Of a DNA stretch of 64,000 nucleotides, positions 8,773-18,278 are shown piece after piece (the first letter of the stretch is position 1; the number at the start of each line of letters is the position of its first letter). The translations under genes and the position numbers were made by a program. The notes under the pieces are model-generated. The model had not been told where the DNA came from. It worked only from the letters and a program-made list of their open reading frames with translations, and did not search any database. Source of the DNA: Streptomyces griseoviridis. Its GTDB lineage: Bacteria > Actinomycetota > Actinomycetes > Streptomycetales > Streptomycetaceae. The stretch spans positions 2,756,001 through 2,820,000 of the forward strand of contig NZ_CP029078.1 in assembly GCF_005222485.1 (NCBI RefSeq), written 5' to 3'.

Positions 8773-10533
8773 ATGACCCACACGACCAACGAACAGCCCG
8801 TCCGGGCAGCCAGCGGGGCCGTCGTCCCGGTGCTCGCCTTCGCGGGCATCGTTGTCGCGGTGATGCAGACCCTGCTCGTCCCGGTCATCAAGGACCTGCC
8901 GCAACTGCTGGACACCGCGCCCAGCAACGCCACCTGGGTCCTGACCTCGACCCTGCTCTCGGGTGCCGTCGCCACCCCGATCATGGGCCGCCTCGGCGAC
9001 CTGTTCGGCAAGCGGCGCATGCTCATATTCAGCCTCGCCGTCATGGTCGTCGGCGCGCTGGTCAGCGCCCTCACCAGCCAGCTCCTGCTGATGATCGTCG
9101 GCCGCAGCCTCCAGGGCTTCGCCATGGGCGCGATCCCGCTCGGCATCGGCCTGATGCGCGACATGCTGCCGCGCGAGAAGCTCGGTTCGGCGATGGCGCT
9201 GATGAGTTCCTCGATCGGCGTCGGCGGCGGCCTCGCGCTGCCGCTCGCGGCCCTGGTCGCGCAGCACGCCGACTGGCACGCCCTGTTCTACGGCGCCGCC
9301 GGACTCGGCGTGCTGTCCATCGTCCTCACCCTGCTCGTCGTGCCGGAGTCCCCGATGCGCGCCCAGGGCACCTTCGACGTGCTCGGCGCGATCGGACTCT
9401 CCGTCGGCCTGGTCCTCTTCCTGCTGCCCATCACCAAGGGCAGCGACTGGGGCTGGACCTCGGGCACCACGCTCGGCCTGTTCGCCGCCGCCGTCGTCGT
9501 CCTGCTGCTGTGGGGCGTGATGGAGCTGCGGCTCAAGGCCCCGCTGGTCGACCTGCGCACCACCGCCCGCCCCGCGGTCCTCTTCACCAACCTCGCCTCG
9601 ATCATGGTCGGTGTCTCCTTCTACGTCGTCTCCCTGGTGCTGCCGCAGCTCCTCCAGCTGCCGCGCTCCACCGGCTACGGGCTCGGCCAGTCGATGGTCT
9701 CCGCCGGTCTGCTGGTCGCGCCGCTCGGTCTGACGATGATGGTCACGGCGCCCGTCTACGCCCGGCTCTCCGCGAAGTACGGCCCCAAGGTCACCCTGAT
9801 CATCGGCATGGTGATCATCGGGATCGGGTACGGCGCCGGCCTCGGCCTGATGAGCGCGGCCTGGCAGAGCCTGGTCATCGCCGTCGTCCTGGGCGCCGGC
9901 ATCGGACTCGCCTACTCCTCGCTGCCCGCCCTGATCATCGGCGCCGTCCCGGCCTCCGAGACCGGCGCGGCCAACGGCCTCAACACCCTGATGCGGTCCA
10001 TCGGCACCTCGGTGTCGAGCGCCGTCATCGGCATGGTCCTCGCCAACACCGCCCACCATGTCGGGGGCGTCGCGGTCCCGACCATGCACGGCTTCCGGGT
10101 CTCCTTCCTGATCGCGACCGGCGCGGTGGCGGTCGGCCTGCTGATGGCGCTGTTCCTGCCGGGCCGCCGCACCGCGGGCCGCACCCAGCTGCGCGCCAGC
10201 AGCGAGGAGGACGCCAACCTGAAGCGCGCCGAGGAGGCGCTCGGCGGCTTCCGCGGCCGGGTGCTGGCCGCCGACGGCGCTCCCGTCGCCCGCGCCAAGG
10301 TCACGCTGATCGATCACCGCGGCCGGCAGGCGGGCGCCACCCTCTCCTCCGAGGACGGCTCCTACAGCCTGCTCGTGCCGGCCGAGGGCGCGTACGTCCT
10401 GGCCGCCCGCGCCACCGGCCACGGCCCGCTCGCCTCGTCGGCGACCCACGCCGGCGACGAGCGCCCGGTGGACGTGGACCTGCCCCTGCCCGCCACCGCC
10501 TCCAGCACCCCCACCGCCCCCAGCGCCCTCTGA
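8773..10533 (+). CDS. DHA2-type MFS transporter with C-terminal carboxypeptidase-regulatory-like domain
   Basis: 586 aa. Residues 1-480 form a 14-helix MFS transporter with motif A GRLGDLFGKRRMLIF and a helix-5 region GVGGGLALPLAAL. After a charged linker (SSEEDANLKRAEEALGG) residues about 495-575 form a carboxypeptidase-regulatory-like beta-sandwich: GRVLAADGAPVARAKVTLID... SSEDGSYSLLVPAEGAYVLAARATG. That fold is usually extracellular or in surface adhesins. Attachment to an exporter is uncommon, and its side of the membrane depends on an even helix count (predicting cytoplasmic). Start ATG 8773; a palindromic operator lies 107 bp upstream. Confidence 0.88.
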   Translation: MTHTTNEQPVRAASGAVVPVLAFAGIVVAVMQTLLVPVIKDLPQLLDTAPSNATWVLTSTLLSGAVATPIMGRLGDLFGKRRMLIFSLAVMVVGALVSALTSQLLLMIVGRSLQGFAMGAIPLGIGLMRDMLPREKLGSAMALMSSSIGVGGGLALPLAALVAQHADWHALFYGAAGLGVLSIVLTLLVVPESPMRAQGTFDVLGAIGLSVGLVLFLLPITKGSDWGWTSGTTLGLFAAAVVVLLLWGVMELRLKAPLVDLRTTARPAVLFTNLASIMVGVSFYVVSLVLPQLLQLPRSTGYGLGQSMVSAGLLVAPLGLTMMVTAPVYARLSAKYGPKVTLIIGMVIIGIGYGAGLGLMSAAWQSLVIAVVLGAGIGLAYSSLPALIIGAVPASETGAANGLNTLMRSIGTSVSSAVIGMVLANTAHHVGGVAVPTMHGFRVSFLIATGAVAVGLLMALFLPGRRTAGRTQLRASSEEDANLKRAEEALGGFRGRVLAADGAPVARAKVTLIDHRGRQAGATLSSEDGSYSLLVPAEGAYVLAARATGHGPLASSATHAGDERPVDVDLPLPATASSTPTAPSAL

Positions 10534-10996
10534 CGCCGTCCGCCTCCCCGTCCGGCTCCGCGCGTGAGCGCGGGCACCGGGCGGGGAGGCGGCAGCCTGC
10601 TGTGCGGCGGGTACCGGGCGGGGAGGCGGCGTGCGGTGCGGCGGACACCGGGCGGGACGGCGGCTTGGCACACGGGTACCGCCCGCGGAAGCACCGTGCC
10701 GCACGGGCGCCGCACGAGGAAACGGCGTGGCGCGGGGGCGTCGAACGAGGAAGCACCCTGATCCAGACACGGCGGAACGTGACACGACGTCAGGCATGAC
10801 GCGTGTAGACGCACTGACAACTCACCCGCCACTCAGCGCTAACGACACCGCACCCGTGCCTCCCGCATTCTTGAACCACCGCCAGGAACGCGCCGCGAGG
10901 ACGGGCCTGGTCCGCACCCCCTGTCCAACGGGGGTCAGGGGGTGCGGCAGCATGGTGCGGGAGCAGCGTTGCGATCCCGTCCCGAGAGGCAGCACC
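10534..10996. other. GC-rich intergenic region with imperfect 23-bp repeats
   Basis: No supported gene. CGG(G/A)(C/T/A)ACCGGGCGGG(G/A)(A/C)GGCGGC occurs at 10571-10593, 10608-10630 and 10642-10664, spaced about 35 bp. Further copies decay towards 10760. The promoter and AGAGG ribosome site of the methyltransferase lie at the right end. Long frames here are artefacts of GC content. Confidence 0.4.
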
Positions 10997-11647
10997 ATGA
11001 CCGCGGCACCCACGCCTGAGATCCTCGCCGCGTTCGAGGCGGCCGAGGGCTTCATGCCCCTGGACGAGGGACTCGCGCTGTACGCGGCAGCCGTCGAGGC
11101 CGGCGGGCTCGGTCTGCCGCTCCTGGAGGTCGGCAGCTACTGCGGCCGCTCCACGATCCTGCTCGCGGACGCGGCCAGGCGGGCCGGGGTCACCGCCGTC
11201 ACGGTCGACCACCACCGGGGCAGCGAGGAACAGCAGCCCGGCTGGGACTACCACGACCCGCGGACGGTCGACCCGGAACTCGGCGTGATGGACACCCTGC
11301 CGATGTTCCGCCGCACCCTGCACCGGGCCGGCCTAGAGGACCACGTGGTCGCGCTGGTCGGCCGCTCCCCGCAGGTCGCCGCGCTGTGGAACACCCCGCT
11401 CGGCCTGGTCTTCGTCGACGGCGGCCACACCGACGAGCACGCGGGCGCCGACTACGAGGGCTGGGTACCCCATCTGGCGCCGGGCGGCCTGCTGCTCATC
11501 CACGACGTCTTCCCCGACCCGAAGGACGAGTTCACCGGCCAGGCCCCGTACCGCGTCTATCTGCGGGCGCTGGCCTCCGGCGCGTTCACGGAGGTCTCCG
11601 TGACCGACTCGCTGCGCGTCCTGCGGCGAACGCGGGCGACCGGCTGA
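10997..11647 (+). CDS. Class I SAM-dependent methyltransferase (Methyltransf_24-like)
   Basis: 216 aa from ATG 10997, with GAGAGG eight bases upstream. SAM-binding motif I is LLEVGSYCGRSTILLADA, followed by the acidic TVDHHRG at the end of beta-2. LVFVDGGHTDEHAGADYEGW matches the motif of small 'CmcI/cephalosporin-hydroxylase-like' methyltransferases where Asp and His bind metal. Substrate unknown. The amidase gene follows 22 bp downstream but probably has its own promoter. Confidence 0.85.
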   Translation: MTAAPTPEILAAFEAAEGFMPLDEGLALYAAAVEAGGLGLPLLEVGSYCGRSTILLADAARRAGVTAVTVDHHRGSEEQQPGWDYHDPRTVDPELGVMDTLPMFRRTLHRAGLEDHVVALVGRSPQVAALWNTPLGLVFVDGGHTDEHAGADYEGWVPHLAPGGLLLIHDVFPDPKDEFTGQAPYRVYLRALASGAFTEVSVTDSLRVLRRTRATG

Positions 11648-11656
11648 GCGCCCGGT

Positions 11657-11669
11657 TAGAGTCGCAGAC
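11657..11669 (+). promoter_or_regulatory. Likely leaderless promoter of the amidase gene
   Basis: TAGAGT at 11657-11662 matches a vegetative -10 box (TAnnnT). The GTG start at 11670 lies seven bases after it, where transcription would begin, and no ribosome site is present. This geometry is typical of leaderless Streptomyces genes. No strong -35 is visible. Confidence 0.45.
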
Positions 11670-12632
11670 GTGTCCTACCCAGGCCCGCACTTCGATTCCA
11701 CCCCGCCCCGCCGCCGCCCCCGCGCCCGGACCGTCGCGCTCGCCGCGCTGGTGCCAGGCGCTTTGCTCGGCTGGCTCGTGTACGAGGCGGTGGGCGCCCC
11801 CGGCAGCGGGGCGGACGGGACGGCCGCACGGCCGTCGTCGACCGCCGCCGCGTCACCCACCGGCTCCACCGGGTCCACCGACCCCGCCTCCCCCTCCGCC
11901 ACCGCGGGCGACGACGCCAAGAAGCCAGGCGCCCCCTCGCCGGCCTCCGGTTCCGGCCCGCTGAAGGGCAAGACCGTCGTCGTCGATCCTGGCCACAACC
12001 CGGAGAACGTCCGGCACACGGCCGAGATCAACAGCAAGGTCGACATCGGTACGAACTGGAAGGAGTGCGACACCACCGGCACGTCCACCGACGCGGGATA
12101 CGCGGAGGCGCGGTTCACGCTGGACGTCGCACGGCGGCTGCGCACCCTGCTGGAGGAGCAGGGCGCCACGGTCCGCTTCACCCAGGACGGCGACCGCCCG
12201 TGGGGGCCGTGCGTGGACGAGCGCGCGCGGATCGGCAACGAGGCGCACGCCGACGCGGCGATCTCCATCCACGCGGACGGCGCCCCGGCGGGCGACCGCG
12301 GCTTCCACGTCATCCTCCCGGCGTCGGTGCACTCGGGCTCCGCCGACACCCGCCCGATCGTCGCCGCCTCCGCCGACCTCGGCGAGCGGATCGCGGGCAC
12401 CTTCGTACGGGTCACGGGCAGCGCGCCCGCCAACTACGTGGGCGACGGTACCGGTCTCGACACCCGGAAGGATCTGGGCGGTCTCAATCTGTCAACGGTT
12501 CCCAAGGTGTTCATCGAGTGCGGCAACATGCGCGATAGCAAGGACGCGGCACTCCTCACCAGTTCCGGCTGGCGGCAGAAAGCCGCACAGGGCATCTCTG
12601 AGGGAATCGTGAGTTTCCTGCACGGTTCGTGA
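11670..12632 (+). CDS. Membrane-anchored N-acetylmuramoyl-L-alanine amidase (Amidase_3)
   Basis: 320 aa. A short cytoplasmic Pro/Arg-rich N-terminus, one membrane segment (VALAALVPGALLGWLVYEAV), a Ser/Thr/Pro-rich spacer to about residue 90, then an Amidase_3 domain. Zinc ligands are visible as VVVDPGHNPEN (His), AEARFTLDVARRL (Glu) and SIHADG (His); the catalytic Glu is in PKVFIECGNM. It cleaves the amide between MurNAc and the stem peptide outside the membrane. The start is the GTG at 11670, apparently leaderless. Confidence 0.92.
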   Translation: MSYPGPHFDSTPPRRRPRARTVALAALVPGALLGWLVYEAVGAPGSGADGTAARPSSTAAASPTGSTGSTDPASPSATAGDDAKKPGAPSPASGSGPLKGKTVVVDPGHNPENVRHTAEINSKVDIGTNWKECDTTGTSTDAGYAEARFTLDVARRLRTLLEEQGATVRFTQDGDRPWGPCVDERARIGNEAHADAAISIHADGAPAGDRGFHVILPASVHSGSADTRPIVAASADLGERIAGTFVRVTGSAPANYVGDGTGLDTRKDLGGLNLSTVPKVFIECGNMRDSKDAALLTSSGWRQKAAQGISEGIVSFLHGS

Positions 12633-12715
12633 TCAGAGCGCGGAACCCGGCGGACACCCTGACCGGGGGGACGATAGTGTCTACCGACGACGAGACGACC
12701 TACGAAGGACCTGAA

Positions 12716-13504
12716 GTGAATATCCGCTCCCTCACTCGAGGCGACGGCGTGGTGATCGGGGCAGCGCTCGTGCTGTTCATCGCGTCGTTCCTCGACCTGG
12801 CAAGTTGCAGCGGCAGTCTCTGCAACAGCGTCGACTACCCGAACGCCTGGGACAACCTCGGGCTCGGCCTCGGGGTCTACATGGCGGGTGTCATCGGGGG
12901 TGCGCTCGTCGTGGTCGCGCGGGCCCTCCCGCAGCCCCGCAAGGTGGCGGGCCTCGACCTGGGCACCGTCGGGGTCGTCCTGACCGTCTCGACGGCCTGG
13001 GCGCTGCTGTGGTGGCTGATCGACTTCAGCGACTCCGGTGCCGGGCTGATCCTCGGCTTCCTGGCCGCCCTGGTCCTGGCGGGCGGCGCCGTGGCGACAC
13101 CGCTGGTGCCCGCGCTGCGCGTCGGCCTGGTGCCGGCGCCGAGGCCGGCCGCCCCGCAGCCCTACGGCGCCCAGCCGCCCGCCGGTTACGGCTACCCGGG
13201 TGCCCCGCAGCAGCCGTACGGTGGTCAGCCGCAGCCGGGTCAGCCCTACGGCGCGCAGCCGCAGGCCGCCCCGCAGCCGCAGGGTCAACAGCCCCAGCCG
13301 GCCGGGGACTTCTCGCCGTTCTGGTTCGCCGTGCCGGTGACGCGTCCGCTGTTCGCCGAGGACAACGCGTCCTCGCAGATCGCCGAACTGGCCCCGGGCA
13401 CCTGGTACCTGGCCGTCGAGCAGCGCGGACCGAACCTGGTGGCGCAGACGCAGGACGGCCGTCGCGGCGTCCTTCAGGACACGTCGGGCATCCAGCGCGG
13501 CTGA
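12716..13504 (+). CDS. Four-helix membrane protein with Gly/Pro/Gln-rich region and C-terminal globular domain
   Basis: 262 aa from GTG 12716, chosen because AAGGA lies seven bases upstream; GTG 12677 is an alternative. Four membrane segments lie between residues about 13 and 125, with a CSGSLC pair in the first outside loop. A Pro/Gln/Tyr repeat (PQPYGAQPP, GYPGAPQQPYGG) fills about 140-200. The last 65 residues (FWFAVPVTRPLFAE...) are a conserved-looking domain with VEQRGPNLVAQTQDGRRGVLQDTSGIQRG, seen in other Streptomyces membrane proteins. Function unknown. A TAGTGT -10-like box sits at 12675. Confidence 0.75.
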   Translation: MNIRSLTRGDGVVIGAALVLFIASFLDLASCSGSLCNSVDYPNAWDNLGLGLGVYMAGVIGGALVVVARALPQPRKVAGLDLGTVGVVLTVSTAWALLWWLIDFSDSGAGLILGFLAALVLAGGAVATPLVPALRVGLVPAPRPAAPQPYGAQPPAGYGYPGAPQQPYGGQPQPGQPYGAQPQAAPQPQGQQPQPAGDFSPFWFAVPVTRPLFAEDNASSQIAELAPGTWYLAVEQRGPNLVAQTQDGRRGVLQDTSGIQRG

Positions 13505-13520
13505 CGCCCACCCTCTCGTC

Positions 13521-13565
13521 CATGGCAGCGGCCCCCGCCCTCTCCGGGCGGGGGCCGCTGCCATG
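13521..13565. terminator. Strong bidirectional hairpin terminator
   Basis: Perfect 20-bp arms (13521-13540 and 13546-13565), beginning CATGGCAGCGG, close on a 5-base loop TCTCC. It lies between two convergent genes ending at 13504 and 13603 and can serve both strands. Confidence 0.9.
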
Positions 13566-13602
13566 TGCGTCCGAACCGGGCCTGCCGGTGCGGGAGTCCG
13601 GC

Positions 13603-15462
13603 TCAGCCGAGGGCCTTCACGGTCCGCCAGTCCTGGGTGAGCACGGTCTTGACGGGCGCGTTGGTGTTGGTCTTCGACGGGTGGTAGATCCGCATGGTCC
13701 CGTCGGCTCCGGCACGGGCCCAGATGTCGGGGACGCCGTCCTTGTTGACGTCCGGGATGCCGAGCGCGGTGCTGATGTTGGCCTCGGTCCAGCTCGTGCC
13801 GTAGGCGACGTCGCCGTTCAGTGAACTGGCCGCCAGCTTCAGGGAGTCCAGGTCGACGCTGCCCGCGGCGGGGCCCGGCTTGCCGTGTCTGACGTACATG
13901 TTGCCGTTGTCGAGGTTGCGCCAGAGCAGGTCGGGGGTCTTGTCGCCGTTGATGTCGGCGACGTTGACGATGTCCCGGCGGGCCCAGGCGTCACTGTTCA
14001 TGACGGTCGCGGACCGGAACGCGGCGCCGGTGTAGCCGGACAGCGTCCAGAAGGCGGGGCCCGCGCGCAGCACCAGGTCGGGGAGACCGTCGCCGGTGAT
14101 GTCGCCGACGGCCTTGATCTGGGTCCAGGTTGAGGGGGCCGGCGCGTTGGAGGGCAGCAGCACCTTCATGCGCCGGTCCACGTCGAAGCTGCCGTAGCCG
14201 TCGCCCGGGTAGAGCCAGAGGACGCCGTCGGGAGAGACCGCGAACAGGTCGGTGGCGCCGTCGCCCGGGTAGGCGTCTCCGTAGTGGGTGATCAGGGCGG
14301 ACTTCTTGGTGGCCGGGTCGTACCAGTGCGCGGCCTGGTCCAGTGGGCCGTGGGTGGAGTACGCGGCGTCCAGGCACTCGTTGAGTTCGCCCTCGACGCT
14401 GCCCGCGCAGTTGATCAGCTTGCCGCTCGCGTCCACGACGAGCAGGTCGGGCAGGTCGTCGCCGTTGGTGTCACCGGGTCCGTCGGCCGTCTGCTGCGGC
14501 GGCACGTAGAAGGCGTAGTTGGTGACCTTGCTCTTGTTGCCGACCGCGTCGAGGGCGTACACGTTCAGCATGTTGGGGCCCGCGTGCGGCGGCTTCAGCG
14601 CGGTGATGGTGGCGGCGCCGTTGGTCGCGGCCTTGTCCGTCCAGTCGTTGCCGTCCACGGCGTACTGGAACTTCGCGGCGCCCTCGGACGTGAAGGTGAC
14701 CGCGCCCGTCTTGCCGAACGGCACCTGGGCCCAGGTCATGCCGTCGTCGGTGGCCTCGGGGAACTTCTCGCTGTCCACGGTCGGCGGGGGCGGGGCGGAG
14801 CCGTCGACGGTGAGCCGGCACCGGTTGCCGCTGGTCGGGTAGTACGCGGACTGGAGGGTGGCGTCCTCGGCGCGGACGTCCCAGTAGTAGAGCCCCTTGT
14901 CGACGAGGGTGCTCGACGCGATGGTCCGGGTGGCCTTGCCGCTGGTCAGGCTGGTGACGAGGGTGCCCGCCGGGGTGGCGTCGCCCGCCTTCCAGAAGCG
15001 GAAGCGCAGCCCCTTGAGGTTGCCGTCGGGGTCGGTGGCCTTCGCCGACAGGACGACGTTGCCCTTGCCGACGGTGGCGCCGGCCGTGCTGGTGTTGCAG
15101 GTGCCGCCGGGTGCGCTGGAGACGGCGGTGGGGGTGGTGGGCGGCCGGTTGTAGTCGACTTCGAGGGTGGCCGAGGTCGCCCGGAACTTCCGCCAGGTCT
15201 GGGTGTCACCCTCGCTGGTCGCCCGCATCCCGAAGGTGATGTTCGACCAGCCGCTGTCCGCGCCCTTCTGCGCGGCGGTCTTCACGTTGAAGTCCTCGTA
15301 CTCGTCGGGGCAACCGGACGACGACCAGCCGTGCGCGAACGACTGCCTCGCGACCTCGGTCGACCAGCTGGGCTGCTTGTTCCACGTGGTGCCGGAGGAG
15401 ATCGCACCGGTCAGCCAGAGCTGGAACTCGCGCTTCGTGCAGGACCAGGAGTCTGCAACACC
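13603..15462 (-). pseudogene. Secreted DNRLRE/FG-GAP repeat protein, 5' end missing
   Basis: The minus frame is open from 15462 to the stop at 13603, about 619 codons, with no plausible start. Coding character continues upstream of the first possible GTG (15285) as WSCTKREFQLWLTGAIS... and ends at about 15455. Content: the end of a DNRLRE-like stalk domain, two Ig/fibronectin-like segments (TDPDGNLKGLRFRFW; ALDAVGNKSKVTNYAFYV), then FG-GAP/VCBS calcium-type repeats (DTNGDDLPDLLVVD, DITGDGLPDLVLR, DINGDKTPDLLWR, DVNKDGVPDIWAR). Normally a large exported protein. Its N-terminus, signal peptide included, is replaced head to head by the truncated RHS gene on the other strand. Confidence 0.8.
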
Positions 15463-17730
15463 TCACCCGCGCAGAGCTGGCGCTTCACCCCGAGCCCTGA
15501 CCAGACCGACCGGAACCGGGGCGCGCTCAGCATCTACGACACGTGGTGCCTCCAGCCGGTCGCGGGCACGATCGGCTCGGCGGTCCAGATCCAGAAGTGC
15601 GACGGCTCGGCGAAGCAGGAGCTCGACCGCACGACGTCGGGTCAACTCCAGCACCACGACTCGAAGTTGTGTGTCGCGGTCAAGGACGCCGACGCGGCCG
15701 ACTCGACCCCGGCGGTCCTGGCGACCTGCAACGCGGCCAAGTCCGAACAGCTGTGGTCCTCGCAGAACGAGACCCGGTACGTCTACGGCCCGGATGGCGC
15801 CCGGCTGCTCACCCTCCAGGGCAAGCGGGCCACGCTCCACCTCGGTGACACCGAGGTGACGGTCGCGCCCGGCGGGGTCCTCATCAACACCCAGCGCACG
15901 TACGCGGCGCCGGGCGGCGCGGTGATGCGGTACGCGAACGGCGAGGGCGCCGAGCAGTTGGTGGCGCTGGCCGGGGACCATCAGGGCAGCACCTACGCCG
16001 AGGTCGCCCTCACCGGCATGAACACCGTCCGCATCCGCAAGCAGGACCCGTTCGGCAACCAGCGGGGCGCCGGCAGCGTCGGCGCCAACTTCCAGTCCCA
16101 CCGCGGCTTCCTGGGCGCGACCCGTGACGACGTCACCGGCTACCAGCTGCTCGGCGCGCGACTGTACGACCCGGTGGTCGGCCGCTTCCTGTCCGCTGAC
16201 CCGGTGGTGGACCTGAACGACGTCCTCCAGTCCAACGGCTACACCTACGCGCACAACAACCCCGTGACGATGTCCGACCCGACGGGCCTGGCCATCTCCC
16301 TGACGGCGTCCGAGCGCGCGGCGGCGCTGGCCGGCGCGGGTCTGTCGGCGGCACAGGTCGCCCAGGCCCAGTCGACCATGGGCAAGTCGCTCTCCTCGGT
16401 GATCCTGGCGGTCGCCTGGGAGACGCTGAAGGACTTCATCGGCATCAACGACGCGATGGCGTGCTTCGGCGGCGACATGTGGTCCTGCGGAAGCCTCATC
16501 ATCGGCGCGATCCCCTGGACCAAGCTCGGCAAGATCCCGTCGGTCATGAAGGCCGTCAACCGCACCATCAAGGCCATCGAGTCCTTCCGCGCGGCGAAGA
16601 AGGCGGCGGAACTGGTCCTGAAGGCGGCGATCGAGAAGGCCAAACGCGAGGCGGCCCAGAGAGCCAAGAAGAAGGCGGCCGAACAGGCGAAACGCATAGC
16701 CGACAAGGCCGCGGCCGAGAAGAAGAAGACCGGCAACCCGGTCCAGAAACAGGCACAGGCGAAGGCGGCACCGAAGGTCTCCACGGTGAAGCCCGCCTCC
16801 GGCGGGGGCGGCGCTTCCAAGGGCAGCGGCACCAAACCGGGCGGCAACTCCGGAGGGTCCGCCCGCACCAGCGGCGGCTCCAGCGGAAGCGGCGGCTCGG
16901 GCCGGGCGGAGAGCCCGGAGGGCGCCACCTGCAACAGCTTCGTGCCGGGCACCCGCGTGCTGATGGCCGACGGCAGCACGAAGCCGATCGAGAAGGTCAA
17001 GCCGGGCGACAAGGTGAAGGCGACCGACCCGAAGTCGGGCGTCACCCGCACCGAGACGGTCACCGCGGAGATCAAGGGCCAGGGCCTGAAGCACCTGGTA
17101 CGCATCACGATCACGGCGAAGGACTCCACCACCGCAACCCACGTGACGGCAACAGCCGGCCACCCGTTCTGGGTCCCGACCCTGTCGAAGTGGCTCCCGG
17201 CAACAGACCTGAACCCGGGCCAGTGGCTCCGCACGAGCGCGGGGACACGGGTCCAGATCACGGCGGTAGAACGCTGGACGAGCACCGAGACGGCTGTTCA
17301 CAACCTGACGGTGGGGGATGTCCATACGTATTATGTTGTGGCGGGGGATGCGCCGGTACTCGTCCACAATTGCGGAGGCGCCCCTACTCATGTCACAGGC
17401 AAGGGCGATGACCCGCTAGTTCCGGAACTCATCAACGACATCAATGCTCGCTACCCCGGGCATGTGCGAGCTGAAGGCGTCACAATAAATGGGCCGGACG
17501 GCAGCACGCTCACGGACTTCGACATCGTGACCCGAAATGCGGTGGTGCAGGTGAAGAGTGGCTCAGGAAAGGGTGCTCTCAAGCAGGCGCTAAATACGCA
17601 AAGCCTGACGGACTATCCGGTCATCGTCTATCTTCCACAGGGGCGTGGAAGTGTGATTAAGAGTCTGGAGCAGGCCGGCATCATGGTGACACGGGACAAG
17701 AACCTGCTACTTGATGTCCTGGCTCCCTAG
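15453..17730 (+). pseudogene. RHS/HINT polymorphic toxin protein with nuclease-like tip, 5' end missing
   Basis: Coding sequence begins abruptly near 15453 without a start or signal peptide. In order: ricin-type beta-trefoil lectin (15470-15780, CLQPVAGT, VQIQKC, LCVAV), RHS core (15960-16290, GDHQGSTYAEV, YQLLGARLYDPVVGRFLSAD, HNNPVTMSDPTGL), a hydrophobic segment, an Ala/Lys coiled-coil-like linker (16600-16790), a Gly/Ser spacer, a HINT self-cleavage domain (16930-17376: CNSFVPGTRVLMADGS at the start, VLVHNC at the end) and a toxin tip (17377-17730). The tip has TDFDIVTRNAVVQVKSG, the Asp...Gln-x-Lys arrangement of PD-(D/E)XK nucleases. Codon usage shifts to AT-richer after the HINT end. 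The tip is intact, but expression is doubtful. Confidence 0.85.
17323..17376 (+). repeat. HINT C-terminal junction, copy 1
   Basis: These 18 codons (HTYYVVAGDAPVLVHNCG) end the HINT domain and directly precede the toxin tip. Closely related 54-bp copies stand at 21119-21172 and 22473-22526, each in front of a different toxin module. This is the likely recombination point for swapping tips. Confidence 0.85.
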
Positions 17731-17780
17731 CTCCCGACGGTCTCTACGTGGTTCAGCGTTGCTGACAGGAAGGAGCCGCA

Positions 17781-18185
17781 GTGCGTCCTACCATCGCGCT
17801 TCTCAGCCCGACCAGTGATCTCCAGGAACTAGTGGCTCGCCTGCGCAGAGTCGGCTCTTATCACGAAGGTGCGATCTTCGATCATTTGGATTGGAGGGAG
17901 TGTCGCTTCGGGGTGGACGTTTCCGGGGACGTTATCGACGAGTTTGACGAGGAGGAGATTGCCGAGATTCGTGAGGAACTCGGTGAGTTCAACGCAGTCC
18001 TCGTCGAGTACCCCGGAATGGCGTGCATCCGCGATCTTTTGATCGAGGTAATTCCTGGGGTTCGCGGAGTTCTCGATACGAATCACGGCGAGCTTCTGAG
18101 CTATGACGCGGTCCTAGAGAGATTCCATCGAGATCCGTCATGGGACTGGCGAACCAGTAACGATGGAGCGACCTCAGGGGGTTAG
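17781..18185 (+). CDS. Putative immunity protein for the nuclease-like toxin
   Basis: 134 aa, strongly acidic (FDEEEIAEIREELGEF; DLLIEVIPGVRGV). GTG 17781 follows AGGAAGGAG by six bases. It starts 50 bp after the toxin stop, the usual place for the cognate immunity gene of a polymorphic toxin, and shares the toxin tip's lower GC. No named family recognised. An acidic protein could mask a nuclease's DNA-binding face. Immunity is inferred from position and composition. Confidence 0.65.
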   Translation: MRPTIALLSPTSDLQELVARLRRVGSYHEGAIFDHLDWRECRFGVDVSGDVIDEFDEEEIAEIREELGEFNAVLVEYPGMACIRDLLIEVIPGVRGVLDTNHGELLSYDAVLERFHRDPSWDWRTSNDGATSGG

Positions 18186-18213
18186 CTCCTGAGATATTCC
18201 CCCAGCGCAGCAC

Positions 18214-18247
18214 TTGGGCCCCTCCGGGAGAATTCGGAGGGGCCCAA
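18214..18247. terminator. Hairpin terminator after toxin-immunity cassette 1
   Basis: Perfect 13-bp arms TTGGGCCCCTCCG / CGGAGGGGCCCAA enclose an 8-base loop. It follows the immunity gene by 28 bp and precedes the integrase remnant on the opposite strand. Confidence 0.8.
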
Positions 18248-18278
18248 ATGTCTCTTGACGGCAACGGTGACGGCAACG

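Noticed and set aside
14284..15450. Upstream extension of the RHS frame in plus orientation
   Set aside because: It runs antisense through the FG-GAP gene; no signal peptide, domain or ribosome site. The true coding part begins near 15453.
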